Positions 1 through 8,264 of a stretch of 44,544 bases of DNA are shown here, piece by piece. The stretch is from Pedosphaera sp. (lineage in GTDB: Bacteria > Verrucomicrobiota > Verrucomicrobiia > Limisphaerales > Pedosphaeraceae), in NCBI GenBank assembly GCA_028293325.1, contig JAQGPA010000099.1:1-44544 (forward strand), written 5' to 3'. The notes beneath the pieces were generated by a model. That model was not told the DNA's origin and made no database searches. It saw only the letters and a list, made by a program, of their open reading frames with translations. Within the stretch, counting starts at the first letter, position 1, and each line of letters starts with the position of its first letter. Position numbers and translations under genes: made by a program.

Positions 1-988
1 GCAGTCCCAGCAAATAAAGGCGCGGCACGCGTCTGCTTTCGCACGCCCGCACCATCGGTTGTCCGGTTGCGCCGTATTCCACCAATTCACCCAAATGTTT
101 TGCTGTGTATCGAAAGCCGGTGGCGAATACCACCAAATCAGGCTCCAGTTTTTTGCCATCCGTCAGCGTCACTTGATTCCCTTCAAATTGCCTCGCCGCC
201 GGCACAGCAGTAATTAACCCTTTCTGAATCGCCCGTGGAATTTTCCTTCCCAGCATTGGCTCGCGAATGCGCAATCGCCGCCCGCCCAATATCCGCGTCG
301 GAATCTGCTCCACCAACCAGCCAAGATAATGAATATCAACCCCAAGAATCCAGTGGGGAATCGCCACCAACGGCGAACGCAGCGAAATCCACGCGCCATC
401 ATCTGCCCGCCGCACTTCCAGCCAGTTCTCCAACACCTCCGCCGCCGATGGCCCGCCTCCCACCACCAACAACCGCCGCGACTCCTGCAAATCCCTCGCG
501 CGGGTCGCAATGCTATGCTGCCAGCGAAAGGAACACCGTCCCGGCTCAAATTCATCCGGCAATCTCGGCGCGCTGATCTGTCCGGCGGCGTTGATCACAT
601 GGCTCCCATTCACCACGCGTTCTCCCCCCGTTGCGTCTTTATAGCGCACCACAAAATCATTCCCGCTCTGTTCGACACCCATCACCTCCGCTTCCGTGAC
701 CACCTCAATCTTATGCTCCTGCTGATAACTCTGTAATTCATCCACCATCTGCCGGAAGCTAAGGTAATTTGGACTCCCATTCCTCACTTCCATGTCCGGC
801 ATCCGGGAAAGGCACGTCGGCGAAAGCAAAATCATCTCCGGATCGACCTGTAGCAGTCCCGCCAGCGCAGCTGTCCCGCGTTCCAACAACGTGAACGGCA
901 CACCCCGCTTGGCCAGACAAACCGCCACTCCCAACCCAGCCGGTCCGGCGCCAATAATAATTGCGTGCAATGAACGGCTATTTCCCAT
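1..988 (-). CDS. FAD/NAD(P)-dependent flavoprotein monooxygenase-like, C-terminus cut by window edge
   Basis: The reading frame starts at an ATG at 988 and stays open to base 1, so the C-terminus lies outside the window (329 codons visible). The N-terminus holds a Rossmann FAD-binding motif GAGPAG (residues 13-18). A second dinucleotide motif GGGPSA lies at about 177-182, followed near the visible end by an FATGFRY segment. These are the hallmarks of the flavin-containing monooxygenase/CzcO-like family, which uses NADPH and FAD to oxygenate or oxidise a substrate. It overlaps the upstream acyltransferase gene by 11 bases and is the most distal visible gene of the minus-strand operon. An oxidative tailoring role on the acyl product is inference from context. 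Family assignment is solid; the substrate is unknown. Confidence 0.85.
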   Translation of the reverse strand, partial: MGNSRSLHAIIIGAGPAGLGVAVCLAKRGVPFTLLERGTAALAGLLQVDPEMILLSPTCLSRMPDMEVRNGSPNYLSFRQMVDELQSYQQEHKIEVVTEAEVMGVEQSGNDFVVRYKDATGGERVVNGSHVINAAGQISAPRLPDEFEPGRCSFRWQHSIATRARDLQESRRLLVVGGGPSAAEVLENWLEVRRADDGAWISLRSPLVAIPHWILGVDIHYLGWLVEQIPTRILGGRRLRIREPMLGRKIPRAIQKGLITAVPAARQFEGNQVTLTDGKKLEPDLVVFATGFRYTAKHLGELVEYGATGQPMVRACESRRVPRLYLLGL

Positions 989-2306
989 CGTGCTCCGCCA
1001 GTTCTGTTGAAGATTGCATCAGTTCGGATTGCAACAAATCCGCCAACCGCTCGGCATCATCATGGGAAAATGCATTAAGCCGATGGCTGATGGAAAGTTG
1101 TGTTGCCCCGGCCGAAGCCACGACCAACAACGCCACCCCCATATGCAGGCAAACCGGCGTGTAAACTCGCCGGCCCAACAATTCCAGCCTTCCACCCGAC
1201 CAATCGGACACATTGGAGCCAACATCATTTTTGTTCTCGTGCCACGTAAAGTGGCTGGTGGCAAACCCCGTCGCCAGCGGTGTCATCACCAATCGACGAA
1301 ATATCGCCCAGGGCAAAAATCGCAACGGTGCCGTGAAACGCGGCATGGTCAAATGAAGTTGCTCGCGTATTGAATGGCTGAATTGTTCTTTGAGCGTTTG
1401 CGCCAGCGCTCCCACCGGCAATGCAGCATCACCCATCAACATCAACGGCGAAATCAAATTACCCAGGCAATCTTTGGATACTTTCCCGCGTCGCAGACTG
1501 ACCGGAAACTCCAGCGAGATCGTCGAATTGCCACCCGCGCCGGCGGCTTTGTTCCACGCATGCAGCGCCCGCATCCATGCGGCGGTGGTAAACCAAAGCG
1601 GCTGCGTCCCATGCCGCGCGGCCTGCTCTGCCAGATTTCTGCTTTCCTCCGCGTCCAGCAATCGTTCGCAAGTCGCCGTTGGACCCGGCGCGCCGTTGCG
1701 AACGGCCATGCGTGCAGAACCGCCCCCTTTTGCTTCCTTCGACATCTTCCGCAAATGACTCCACATTTTCCCGGAGCACAATGGACGCAATGATTCTCCC
1801 AGCCCCGCCAGCCTTGCCGGCATCACCGCCACGGGCAACGGCAGCGGCCTTCCGCCTTTCGCATTCGCCAGCACCTTCAGCATTTCCAAATAAACCGTAA
1901 ACATCGCCTCTCCATCCAACACGGCATGATGTCCGCGTACGGATAATATCTCCCGTTCCTCGCCCCGAACCCACAATATCTGAAACGGCGGCTCACGAAA
2001 TGGATCCATCGGCTCGTTGCGCCACCGCTGCAACCCGCTCTCGCCTGTTTCCACGCGCAACATTTCTGCGACCCGACATTCGCCCTGCCAGACAAGCCCT
2101 CCAATGCGCCGTTGAACCGCCTGTCCCAGTTGTGGCCAGCGCCCTGTCACATGGCTAAGCATCGCCTCCAAATCCGCTCGCTCCAGTTTGCCCTTCAACT
2201 CAAGTTCAAAACCCTGCTGCATGAGAATCCCCGCCCCCTGCTGGTAAGCCACAAAAAACGCGTCCGCCGTTGAAAGCGCACTCTGCGCTGGCTTCCCTGG
2301 ATTCAT
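978..2306 (-). CDS. Condensation-domain/CoA-dependent acyltransferase superfamily protein (HHxxxDG)
   Basis: The family transfers an acyl group from a thioester to an alcohol or amine. The catalytic motif HHAVLDG fits HHxxxDG exactly and lies around residues 126-132, the expected N-terminal half of a roughly 440-residue protein of the NRPS condensation, PapA or wax-ester-synthase type. The ATG at 2306 overlaps the stop of the upstream dehydratase (ATGA) and is preceded by a GGAGG-like site, so it is preferred over an in-frame GTG at 2321. No adenylation or carrier domain is attached, so it is a free-standing acyltransferase. Placed last but one in an operon with carrier proteins and ketosynthases, it may release the finished chain by ester or amide formation. 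Function in the family is established; acceptor and donor are inference. Confidence 0.75.
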   Translation of the reverse strand: MNPGKPAQSALSTADAFFVAYQQGAGILMQQGFELELKGKLERADLEAMLSHVTGRWPQLGQAVQRRIGGLVWQGECRVAEMLRVETGESGLQRWRNEPMDPFREPPFQILWVRGEEREILSVRGHHAVLDGEAMFTVYLEMLKVLANAKGGRPLPLPVAVMPARLAGLGESLRPLCSGKMWSHLRKMSKEAKGGGSARMAVRNGAPGPTATCERLLDAEESRNLAEQAARHGTQPLWFTTAAWMRALHAWNKAAGAGGNSTISLEFPVSLRRGKVSKDCLGNLISPLMLMGDAALPVGALAQTLKEQFSHSIREQLHLTMPRFTAPLRFLPWAIFRRLVMTPLATGFATSHFTWHENKNDVGSNVSDWSGGRLELLGRRVYTPVCLHMGVALLVVASAGATQLSISHRLNAFSHDDAERLADLLQSELMQSSTELAEHDGK

Positions 2307-2761
2307 CGCACCGCCCTCCACTTGGCCAGCCGTTCATTCCGCGCCCGAATGGCCCCTTCCCAATCCGGCGTGGTTTCAACCATCATCATCACCAGTTCCC
2401 CGCGCAATGCCAGTTGCCCTCGATCCTCCACGGAAACCTGCAGCACAACGCTGGCAGCCTCGCACCGCCGAACTTCAGCCGTCAATTTGAGTCCTGCCGG
2501 CAACGGCACCGGCTGGATGAACTTGGCATCCCGCACCATTCCCAGTATTGCCCAACGATTCAACCCATATCGCAGCTTCACCATCTCTTCCGCCAGCGGC
2601 CCGGCAATTTGCGCCGCCAATTCAATCAACAACGACCCCGGCAGAATCGGCACGCCCGGAAAATGGTCCGCCAACATGGGACGTTCCGACGGCACCACCG
2701 CCTCGCCCGTGGCTTTGCCGGCTTCCGGAACCATCGCAATTGATTGGATAAACTCAAACAT
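2303..2761 (-). CDS. Hot-dog-fold 3-hydroxyacyl-ACP dehydratase (FabZ/FabA-like)
   Basis: This 152-residue protein carries the FabZ-type active-site block: His33 in DHFPGVP, then PGSLLIELAAQ with Glu47. The His/Glu pair of FabZ enzymes catalyses removal of water from 3-hydroxyacyl-ACP to give a trans-2-enoyl chain. Length matches single hot-dog dehydratases, with about 20 extra C-terminal residues. Its ATG overlaps the stop of the carrier-protein gene (TGATG) and its stop overlaps the acyltransferase start (ATGA), so the three are translationally coupled. It is one of two such dehydratases in the window (the other is at 37705). Aryl-polyene systems use a dehydratase pair, so the two proteins could form a heterodimer, which is inference. 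Confidence 0.85.
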   Translation of the reverse strand: MFEFIQSIAMVPEAGKATGEAVVPSERPMLADHFPGVPILPGSLLIELAAQIAGPLAEEMVKLRYGLNRWAILGMVRDAKFIQPVPLPAGLKLTAEVRRCEAASVVLQVSVEDRGQLALRGELVMMMVETTPDWEGAIRARNERLAKWRAVR

Positions 2762-3165
2762 CAGTCCCGCACCTTCATTTTTAATTTATAATCCACCAAA
2801 CGGACAATCGCACCCACCGTGCAATATCGGAGAAAAGTTTTTATATGAATCCGCTCCGGAAAAATTTTCGGCGGCGAGTCATACAACAAAACCAGCAATC
2901 GTTCCCGGCCTTTGGGAGTGAGCATCCCTTCCTGTGCGAAATCATTATCAGCCAGCACGCCCTTCGTCAGTTCGTAAAAGGTGCCCTCAGGAATGGCGAT
3001 TTGAAAATGACTTTCCACCCGAAACAGCAAATCGAGCATGTCCAGCGAGGTAAAACTTAAATCATAAAACAGCAGGCTCTCCGACCGGATCGGCGCATCA
3101 CCGGCAATCCCCAATGTCGCGCGAATTTCCGCGGCCACGACTTCCAATGTGCTTTGCTCATTCAT
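2761..3165 (-). CDS. Acyl carrier protein-like, extended C-terminus
   Basis: The 134-residue protein has a carrier-protein core around DLSFTSLDMLDLLFRVE, in which Ser40 sits at the 4'-phosphopantetheine attachment position. The usual preceding Asp of the DSL motif is Thr here. The first about 65 residues fit a carrier protein. The remaining about 70 residues, including a Lys/Arg-rich and hydrophobic end, are extra compared with the usual 75-90 residue family length. It lies immediately downstream of the ketosynthase gene (6-bp gap) and is coupled to the dehydratase. It would hold the growing chain or present it to the HHxxxDG acyltransferase. The role of the extension is not known. Whether it is phosphopantetheinylated cannot be told from sequence. 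Confidence 0.75.
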   Translation of the reverse strand: MNEQSTLEVVAAEIRATLGIAGDAPIRSESLLFYDLSFTSLDMLDLLFRVESHFQIAIPEGTFYELTKGVLADNDFAQEGMLTPKGRERLLVLLYDSPPKIFPERIHIKTFLRYCTVGAIVRLVDYKLKMKVRD

Positions 3166-3171
3166 ATCCGC

Positions 3172-4326
3172 TTAATCCAACATTCTCCTAAGTATAATCG
3201 CCGCATTCTGCCCGCCCATCCCAAATGACACCGACAACACCGCTCGCGCATCAACCTGCCTTGGCTTTCCGATCACATGATCCAGTTCACACCCTTCACC
3301 CGGTTCGTTGAGATTGACCGTGGGCGGCACAATTCCAGTGGCGCAAGTCTTAAGCGCCACGATTGCCTCCAACGCACCGGCGGCGGCCATGGCATGCCCA
3401 ATGGCTCCCTTCACACTGGAGACCGGCACCCCCGCTTCACCAAAAATGCGACGCAAAGCAGCCGCTTCCGCCAGGTCACCCGCAAATGTCCCAGTGCCAT
3501 GCGCATTGACGGCCTGAACATCATCCGGCACAAGCCCGGCATCTTGGAGCGTGCGACGCATGCAAAGCTCCGCCCCCACGCCGTCATCCGAAGGCCGATT
3601 CAGGTCAAACGCATCCTGGCTCATGCCAAAGCCAACAATTTCCGCCAGCGGCGTTGCCCCGCGTAGTTGCGCAGATGCCAGCGTCTCCACCATCACGGCC
3701 CCTGCCCCATCGCCCAGCGCAAATCCCCGGCGTTGCCGGTCAAATGGTCGGCAGGCCGCCGTCGGATCTCCCCCCGCTTCATCGACCGCGATGGCTTGCA
3801 ACCCGGCAAAGCCAATCAGGTAAAACGGCGTTAACATGGCGCTGGAACCACCGGCAACAATGGCCTCTGCCCGTCCGCTTTTCACAAGCCGAAAGGCCTC
3901 CCCAATCGCCTGCGTGCCGGACGCACATGCCGTGGCAATCATCCGCTGCGGCCCGCGAAACTTTTGCGCCAGTGCGTTGAAGCAGCTCCCCGCCGATCGA
4001 TATTCCAGCCCTTTCACACCAATTTGAAATGTATCCAATCCCGTCGCCCAAATAAATCCCACCGCCTCCGCTTTCAACGCCGCCGACGAAAGCGCCCCCT
4101 CAATGGCCAGGCTCGCCATCACCTCATCGCGGTCCGTCTGATGATGCGGCGCCGCGTCAACTTCCCCGCCCGTGGTCACGGACAAACCCGCCGTAACAAA
4201 ACGGGGAAGACAGCGAACCCCGCAACGGGCCGCCAACAATCCCTCCCACAATTCATCCGTCGTCCCACCCAGAGCGGAAACAGCACCCGTGCCGGTAATG
4301 ACCACACGCTGAGAGTTTCCGCTCAT
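3172..4326 (-). CDS. Beta-ketoacyl-ACP synthase, FabF type, complete catalytic triad
   Basis: This 384-residue protein is a full-length KAS II/FabF-family condensing enzyme. Cys134 (TACASG), His276 (NAHGTGT) and His311 (GAIGHAM) form the Cys-His-His triad that performs decarboxylative Claisen condensation on ACP-bound chains. The C-terminal SFGMGGQNAAI glycine-rich end is also typical. The start ATG overlaps the stop of the upstream chain-length-factor-like gene (ATGA). That adjacency suggests a KS/CLF heterodimer as in type II polyketide and aryl-polyene synthases. It is the only unambiguously active condensing enzyme of block A. Dedicated secondary-lipid use, rather than housekeeping FabF, is inferred from the operon. 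Confidence 0.92.
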   Translation of the reverse strand: MSGNSQRVVITGTGAVSALGGTTDELWEGLLAARCGVRCLPRFVTAGLSVTTGGEVDAAPHHQTDRDEVMASLAIEGALSSAALKAEAVGFIWATGLDTFQIGVKGLEYRSAGSCFNALAQKFRGPQRMIATACASGTQAIGEAFRLVKSGRAEAIVAGGSSAMLTPFYLIGFAGLQAIAVDEAGGDPTAACRPFDRQRRGFALGDGAGAVMVETLASAQLRGATPLAEIVGFGMSQDAFDLNRPSDDGVGAELCMRRTLQDAGLVPDDVQAVNAHGTGTFAGDLAEAAALRRIFGEAGVPVSSVKGAIGHAMAAAGALEAIVALKTCATGIVPPTVNLNEPGEGCELDHVIGKPRQVDARAVLSVSFGMGGQNAAIILRRMLD

Positions 4327-5054
4327 GTTATCTCCAGGATGATTGTTATCTTGTCCATCCCGTTCCCAAGTTCCGCCGCCACTTCATAAGCGACCCTTCC
4401 GCTCCCGCCATGGTGAATGCCCGCCACGAACGCCTGTAAACCAGCCGCCGCATGGGGCTGCACCGAAATCATTTCCCCGAGTCGAATACGTTCCACCGAT
4501 TCAACCTTAACGAATCTTCCCGTGCGACCATACGGCTTTGGTTCCCGCGAAAAAAGCAACGCAATGCCCAGGCCATTTCTCCCTGCTTCACCCTCCTGAT
4601 CGCCCGCCATCAATAGTGCCTCGGTTTCGCATCCGGCCAGCAGTCGTTCGCCTACCGCCTCCAACCCGCACCACGCCTGCCCCGCCGCTCCCCCCAGCCC
4701 AAGACAGTACTCATGGTTGCCCTGCATGATTGCAAACGCGGATAATCCCAGGTTATCCACAGCATGCAGTGTATGCGTCGGATTCACGCGCAAGTTGCCG
4801 ATATGACCGTTCGGCCCGCTTGCGGCCGCCGCCTGCGTCCATTGATGCAATTCCGGAGAACCGGATTGGCACGGTGCCAGCGAAAACAACGCGGCCTTCG
4901 CCGGATCTTCCGCTGCCTTGGCCGCTTCATCAGCCGCTGCCAGCGCCAGTTGCACCGGTAGATTGTAACGACGAATCTGCCGCCAAAGTTCAGGCGAAGT
5001 TTCTCGAACCCCGGCAATGTCATTCTTTATGGCGGCAGCAATCAGGTGAATCAT
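4323..5054 (-). CDS. Chain-length-factor-like beta-ketoacyl synthase partner (Ketoacyl-synt_2 type)
   Basis: At 243 residues this is about half the size of a condensing enzyme. It matches the architecture of the short ketoacyl-synthase N-terminal-domain proteins (Pfam Ketoacyl-synt_2) found in aryl-polyene clusters as chain-length factors. The recognisable core is residues 88-155: a VNPTHTLHAVDNLGLSAF strand-helix block, then GLGGAAGQAW and an ALLMAGDQE strand. There is no TACASG cysteine and neither catalytic histidine motif, so it should not condense by itself. It is coupled by an ATGA overlap to the complete KS downstream, with which it probably pairs to set chain length. Pairing is inference; the lack of catalytic residues is directly visible. 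Confidence 0.75.
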   Translation of the reverse strand: MIHLIAAAIKNDIAGVRETSPELWRQIRRYNLPVQLALAAADEAAKAAEDPAKAALFSLAPCQSGSPELHQWTQAAAASGPNGHIGNLRVNPTHTLHAVDNLGLSAFAIMQGNHEYCLGLGGAAGQAWCGLEAVGERLLAGCETEALLMAGDQEGEAGRNGLGIALLFSREPKPYGRTGRFVKVESVERIRLGEMISVQPHAAAGLQAFVAGIHHGGSGRVAYEVAAELGNGMDKITIILEIT

Positions 5055-5104
5055 CTGTTCTCTCCCGCGCGTTTATGAATCTTGCTGCCCCCTGGTTCCA
5101 TGGC

Positions 5105-6424
5105 CTATGCGCCGAAATAAACCGGGTGAATGCCTCGCTTTACTTTCGACCAGTAATACAGATTGGTGGCGAGGTTAATCCAAAGATTGTTCGGTTGGCG
5201 GCGCATGACAATCCGCTTCATGATGGAGCGCAGCGAATAAAACTGCTCCAGCGCGCCCCACCAGCCCTCCTTGAGTTCTCCGGGCGTCAGCATTTCGGGT
5301 GTATACACCACATACGGCTCGCGCAAATGGCTCAATTGCCTGTCGAATACCTTGTTCTCCCGGTGAATCTGGTCGCCGGTCGGCGTCCCCGGATACGGAG
5401 TCAAAATGAAGATCTGCGCAATCGGCACTTTAAGCTTCTCCAGATAATCCACCGTCTTCTTGAACGTGTCCGGCTTGTCATCGGGCAATCCGAATATAAT
5501 CAACGCATGCGGGCTGATGCCGGCATCCATGATCCGCCGAAAACCTTCCGCGTATTGATCCACCGCATGAAAGGTTTTGTTGACGTCTTCCAGGTTCTTC
5601 GCCGAAAAAGTTTCCACTCCCAAAGCCATCAGCGTGCAACCGGACGCGCGCGCCTTCTGCAATAACTTCGAATGCCGCGCCACGTTGATTGTGGTTTGGG
5701 TCCCCCAACGCACCCGGCTCCCGGCCATGGCCGTGAACAGGCGGTCGGCAAACCGGATGTCTTCACAGAGATTATCATCGCAAATATTGATGTTCCGGCT
5801 CCCCGTGGCATCAATGTCGCGGATGATCTGTTCCACCGGTCGTTTTCGGTGCGCGCCATTATACACTGCCGCAATCGAGCAGTATTTGCAGGTGAACGGA
5901 CAACCGCGCGTTGCCTGCACCGGATACACCACCAGCCGGTCTTTTTTGATCAAGTCATAGCGCGGAATGGGCAGGTTGCTGATATCGACCGCGTGCAGTG
6001 ATTGATAACGCTTTTTTAATTGCCCCCGCTCAATGTCCTCCAGAATCTGCGGCCAGACTTCGTCCCCCTCGCCAATCACAACCGCGTCGAAAAATTCCTC
6101 CACGCGCTCCGGCAGCATGGAAGGCAGATAGCCCCCCAACACCGCCTTCTTCCCGCGCGCCCGAAATTTTGCCGCGATGTCCTTGCAGCGGTCAAACTGC
6201 ATGATTTGACCGGAAAGCGCCACCACATCCGCGTCGCTGTCGAAATCGATATCTTCCAGGTATTCCTCGGTCAGCCGTACTTCGTGCCGATCCGGGGTCA
6301 ATGCGGCAATGAGCGGCGGCCCCAGATGCGGCAGGTACGCGCCCAGGCGATCAATCCATTTCTTCGCCTGCACCACCGTCCCGTCATCCCGGTAGTGTGC
6401 TGGATGGATGATGTCGATTTTCAT
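5105..6424 (-). CDS. Radical SAM enzyme with cobalamin-binding-like N-terminal domain
   Basis: Residues 175-182 (CPFTCKYC) give the CxxxCxxC motif that binds the SAM-cleaving 4Fe-4S cluster. About 150 residues precede it in an alpha/beta pattern (VVALSGQIMQF, KAVLGGYLPS, AVVIGEGDE) typical of B12-binding-domain radical SAM proteins, and LTPYPGTPTGDQ near the C-terminus is also typical. The classical DxHxxG cobalamin-ligand motif is not evident, as is common in this class. Such enzymes methylate or rearrange unactivated carbons, and some act on lipids. I start it at the ATG at 6424; an in-frame TTG at 6454 exists. The start lies inside the end of the upstream carrier-protein gene. The position between a carrier protein and a KS/CLF pair implies an acyl-ACP or lipid substrate, which is inference. 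Confidence 0.88.
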   Translation of the reverse strand: MKIDIIHPAHYRDDGTVVQAKKWIDRLGAYLPHLGPPLIAALTPDRHEVRLTEEYLEDIDFDSDADVVALSGQIMQFDRCKDIAAKFRARGKKAVLGGYLPSMLPERVEEFFDAVVIGEGDEVWPQILEDIERGQLKKRYQSLHAVDISNLPIPRYDLIKKDRLVVYPVQATRGCPFTCKYCSIAAVYNGAHRKRPVEQIIRDIDATGSRNINICDDNLCEDIRFADRLFTAMAGSRVRWGTQTTINVARHSKLLQKARASGCTLMALGVETFSAKNLEDVNKTFHAVDQYAEGFRRIMDAGISPHALIIFGLPDDKPDTFKKTVDYLEKLKVPIAQIFILTPYPGTPTGDQIHRENKVFDRQLSHLREPYVVYTPEMLTPGELKEGWWGALEQFYSLRSIMKRIVMRRQPNNLWINLATNLYYWSKVKRGIHPVYFGA

Positions 6425-6698
6425 TGTTTGAATTCGCGGTTTGCAATTCTCCAATCATGCCGGCAAGTCCCGCCAACGTGGCCCCGCCCGCGCACGCCCG
6501 GGCAAGCGCCTTCCGTGTTACAGTGATTTTATAGCGGTCCTCCACCGCCACAATCAGCCCCAAAACAATCAGTGACGAGAAGGGAATGATCGCATCCAAT
6601 GGCTCCTCTGCCGGACAATTCCTTACTGGCGCCGCCTGTGCCGGATCCGGCGCCGAGCGCAAAATCAGCTCCCGCAGTTCATTGACCGCGTCTGGCAT
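6384..6698 (-). CDS. Acyl carrier protein-like, degenerate DSL motif
   Basis: A roughly 104-residue protein whose central segment (PFSSLIVLGLIVAVEDRYKI, residues 39-58) has the helix-II pattern of carrier proteins. Ser42 is in the phosphopantetheine position and Ser replaces the normal Asp before it. The N-terminal 30 residues are rich in Pro and Ala. The ATG at 6698 sits just after the stop of the radical SAM gene; a TTG at 6704 would overlap that stop by 4 bases. Its 3' end overlaps the start of the second radical SAM gene. Being wedged between two radical SAM genes, it is a candidate carrier for their substrate, which is inference. Carrier identity is moderately supported and rests on one motif. 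Confidence 0.6.
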   Translation of the reverse strand: MPDAVNELRELILRSAPDPAQAAPVRNCPAEEPLDAIIPFSSLIVLGLIVAVEDRYKITVTRKALARACAGGATLAGLAGMIGELQTANSNNENRHHPSSTLPG

Positions 6699-6700
6699 GT

Positions 6701-8242
6701 TCAAGCCTGGTTTCCTTCTCCTTCAGTCTTCACCGCCTTTAACATGCTTTTGAACGGGACTGGCTGCGGCGTCACTGGTTCCGCCATTGGAAAAAATCGC
6801 CGGTCCTTATGGCGGTAAAGATTGTTGTACGAACAACCGGGCATGATGCGGCCATCGGGCAAAACATAACTGGTGCAACACTTCTTCAACCTTGTCACAT
6901 CCAGGTCCCAGGCATCCATGAACGCGTGAATGAAAATCGCCTTGCAGCGAGCTTCGGCCTTGCGCTCCACTTCATCGTACGAAAGCGGATTGCGCGAATT
7001 AAATGTCTCCTTCAGGAAATGCTTCAGCGAATCGAGGATTACCTGCGAATCATCACCAACCTTGCTGGTGGACCACAACTGGGTGATGGAATCCAGCAGC
7101 ATCTTTTCCAGCGCGCTGTCCGTGCGCAACAAGGTGCGATTGGCCATCGCATCGAGGTATTGGCGGATATTCACGAACTCAGGCAACGGCACATATCGGC
7201 TGTCATTCATCCGAAACAGATACGTGGCTGTGTAGCAACTGGGGTGCGAACACGGAACCGGATGAAAGTACGACCGCTTAAACCAGCCGGTCTGTTCTTC
7301 GATCAACTGATGCACTTCCGGCATCGTCAACCGGTGGCCGGCCGGGCTCTTGTGATAGAAATCCCCGCCATCCCCGGTGTGCGCCATCGGCTGAATGACA
7401 ATGCTCGAGACCTGATCCATCGCCAGGCCAAACTCCATCAGCGCCCCCAATTCATCGCTGTTGTCCCCCTTCGACACCGTCGGCACCAGCACCGTCGGAA
7501 TATCCAGTTCCTTGATGACTTCAATGCACTTCATCTTCATGTCAATCAATTCCACGCCGCGTATCTTGGGATAAACCCCCGCCTTCAATGAATCGAACTG
7601 AAGCGACGCATACATCCCGCCCGCTTTGAATCGCTCCGCAAATTCCCGGTTGTTGGCAATCTTGCGTCCATGTGTCGATATCAACAGCCGCTTGATTTTC
7701 CCGGCATGCGGCCCGTGCATCACATAATCGCAGAACTCAAAAAACTCCTTGTGCAACGTCGGCTCGCCGCCCGACAGCAACAAAATCGGCAATTCCCCCT
7801 CCGCCGCAATAATCGTATCCACCGCTCTCTTGAATTCGTCAAAGGTCATCGAGTATCGCTGCTGGTTGCGCACAATGCACACCGGGCAGGTGAGATCGCA
7901 CACATCATTAATCTCGATAATGGGCGAGCAGGTATGCTGCTGGTGCTCTTCGCACAGGCCGCAATCTGCAGGACACCCATGCTCCACCTTCGTCGCAAAT
8001 TGCAACGGCATCGTCCCGGGCTTCGTATAGGTCAGGGAGTTGATGTAATACTCGGCGTCGCTGGATGTCTCCACCTCAAAAAAGCCATGCGCCGGACAGC
8101 GCTTTTGCATAAATATCTTGTCCGCGCGCAGCACGATGTGCGCATCGATGCTTCTTTTGCAGACCGGACAGATCGAGCGCGTATAGGAAAGAAAGGAAGC
8201 GTCCCGGTCCTTCTTCACTTGCGGCTGCGTGGAGATATTCAT
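6701..8242 (-). CDS. Radical SAM enzyme of the MJ0619/tetraether-synthase (Tes)-like family
   Basis: The 513-residue protein has the radical SAM motif CDLTCPVC (Cys115, 119, 122) and SGGEP at 157-161. Extra cysteine blocks surround it: CPVC (25-28), CPAHG (49), CPADCGLC (90-97), CSHPSC (331-336) and CC...C (455-470). This layout, an N-terminal zinc-ribbon/rubredoxin-like segment, a GCPADCGLC block before the SAM motif and a VPCSHPSC block after it, matches my recollection of the MJ0619 family. That family includes archaeal Tes, which joins lipid alkyl chains by sp3 C-C coupling and binds several Fe-S centres. The gene is a bacterial member inside a carrier-protein/ketosynthase operon. Activity on acyl-ACP or membrane lipid is inference; a distinct subfamily is possible. 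The gap to the upstream ketoreductase is 22 bp. Confidence 0.85.
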   Translation of the reverse strand: MNISTQPQVKKDRDASFLSYTRSICPVCKRSIDAHIVLRADKIFMQKRCPAHGFFEVETSSDAEYYINSLTYTKPGTMPLQFATKVEHGCPADCGLCEEHQQHTCSPIIEINDVCDLTCPVCIVRNQQRYSMTFDEFKRAVDTIIAAEGELPILLLSGGEPTLHKEFFEFCDYVMHGPHAGKIKRLLISTHGRKIANNREFAERFKAGGMYASLQFDSLKAGVYPKIRGVELIDMKMKCIEVIKELDIPTVLVPTVSKGDNSDELGALMEFGLAMDQVSSIVIQPMAHTGDGGDFYHKSPAGHRLTMPEVHQLIEEQTGWFKRSYFHPVPCSHPSCYTATYLFRMNDSRYVPLPEFVNIRQYLDAMANRTLLRTDSALEKMLLDSITQLWSTSKVGDDSQVILDSLKHFLKETFNSRNPLSYDEVERKAEARCKAIFIHAFMDAWDLDVTRLKKCCTSYVLPDGRIMPGCSYNNLYRHKDRRFFPMAEPVTPQPVPFKSMLKAVKTEGEGNQA

Positions 8243-8264
8243 AATGGTTTCAGTGTTGGTTTAA

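Noticed and set aside
4730..5665. Plus-strand open frame of 311 codons
   Set aside because: It overlaps the CLF-like and radical SAM genes on the opposite strand and shows no motif.
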